DNA of 64,000 nt from Immersiella caudata. Taxonomy: Eukaryota; Ascomycota; Sordariomycetes; Sordariales; Lasiosphaeriaceae. Position numbers and translations under genes: made by a program. The DNA is taken from positions 3,720,001 through 3,784,000 of the forward strand of contig JAULSU010000007.1 in the NCBI GenBank assembly GCA_030512335.1. Direction: 5' to 3'. This document shows positions 63,470 to 64,000 of the stretch, in pieces. The stretch's first letter is position 1. The number at the start of each line of letters is the position of its first letter. Below the pieces are notes generated by a model. It saw only the letters and a list, made by a program, of their open reading frames with translations, was not told where the DNA came from and made no database searches.

Positions 63470-64000
63470 CGTTACCGATTTTACAGGAATTGAATTACAA
63501 AAAGTGGGTTTTGATGACAGGTGCCATTGGGGCGGGGGCAGTGGCTGGTATGTGGGTGTCGGTGTGGCAGTAGGAATCTGGGTCAGTGTGTCATAGCAGT
63601 CAGCTTGGTGAGGCTGCCTCGCGCCATGAAAAGGGCAAGGTGAGGACTTCACCTCGCAACTGTCCCTGTGACCACACATGACACATGACATGGAACGGGC
63701 AATGCCTGTTACACGACTCTATATGTAGACCTTTTGCCCTCGCTGGCCATCAGATAGATCCTTCTTTCTGCACCTTTGTAAGTTTGCACAATTGCTGCCG
63801 TAACCCAGCCCTGTATCTGGGACCCAGGCCTCCCAGCCGTGACAGCGTGTGTCCCGAACAGACCTCAATAAGTATCATAAAAGCTCCCTGGCCATGCCAG
63901 AGAGCCGGAGAGATCAGGGACAGATTACACAAGAGCAATACAGACGCACTGTTGCAAGTTATCTTTGAATCCAAAGTGCCGTGTTTCTAACAAGGTGTGC
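63470..64000. other. No gene seen
   Basis: Right edge of the window. Low-content frames only; it may include the right end of the Mutator-like element. Confidence 0.4.

Noticed and set aside
1..64000. CRISPR array, rRNA, bacterial operon or integrated virus
   Set aside because: No regularly spaced repeats, rRNA sequence, capsid or polymerase motifs were seen; gene structure is fungal throughout.

Overview
The window is nuclear DNA from a filamentous ascomycete (Pezizomycotina). Evidence: short 50-80 nt GT-AG introns in most genes, dense genes on both strands, two nuclear tRNA genes, and typical families: Zn2Cys6 regulator, RTA1 protein, HET-domain protein, GH75 chitosanase, P450nor, fungal CorA-like proteins, siderophore-type MFS and a Mutator-like transposase. 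The class (possibly Sordariomycetes) cannot be fixed by eye. No bacterial operons, CRISPR or rRNA were seen.

Layout. 0-10 kb: end of a kelch-like gene; a siderophore-transporter pseudogene with three premature stops behind three perfect GATA/SreA-type boxes; two genes each carrying one in-frame stop; an ankyrin gene whose ATG is split by an intron; tRNA-Trp; a Pro/Ala-rich protein. 11-17 kb: secondary-metabolite-type methyltransferase, P450 nitric oxide reductase, secreted beta-lactamase-like protein. 18-28 kb: membrane-protein relic, GH75 chitosanase, PhzF-like protein, a 2.6 kb gene desert, Zn2Cys6 factor, RTA1 protein. 28-46 kb: an island resembling fungal allorecognition/immunity loci, with a frameshifted HET gene, an ankyrin/zinc-finger protein, a divergent DUF7580-like subtilase, a 285-residue protein that is a candidate gasdermin-like pore former, a CorA-like protein, a Gln-rich HET-related membrane protein and a membrane-protein relic. 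46-64 kb: two NtaA/SnaA-type FMN monooxygenases, an MFS pseudogene, a Baeyer-Villiger monooxygenase, a foldback MITE beside tRNA-Glu, a zinc-type dehydrogenase, a second CorA-like gene and a decayed Mutator-like transposase.

The most interesting unit is the subtilase gene followed 386 bp later, on the same strand, by the 285-residue protein. This matches the gasdermin/protease two-gene arrangement known from Podospora HET-Q1/HET-Q2, and here it has a divergent ankyrin/zinc-finger partner. A second theme is gene decay. Several genes carry single stops that C-to-T changes at CpA (the RIP signature) would explain, and others carry 1-nt frameshifts, often in homopolymers, where sequencing error must be excluded first. 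Intron positions were inferred by eye from splice signals and reading-frame continuity.
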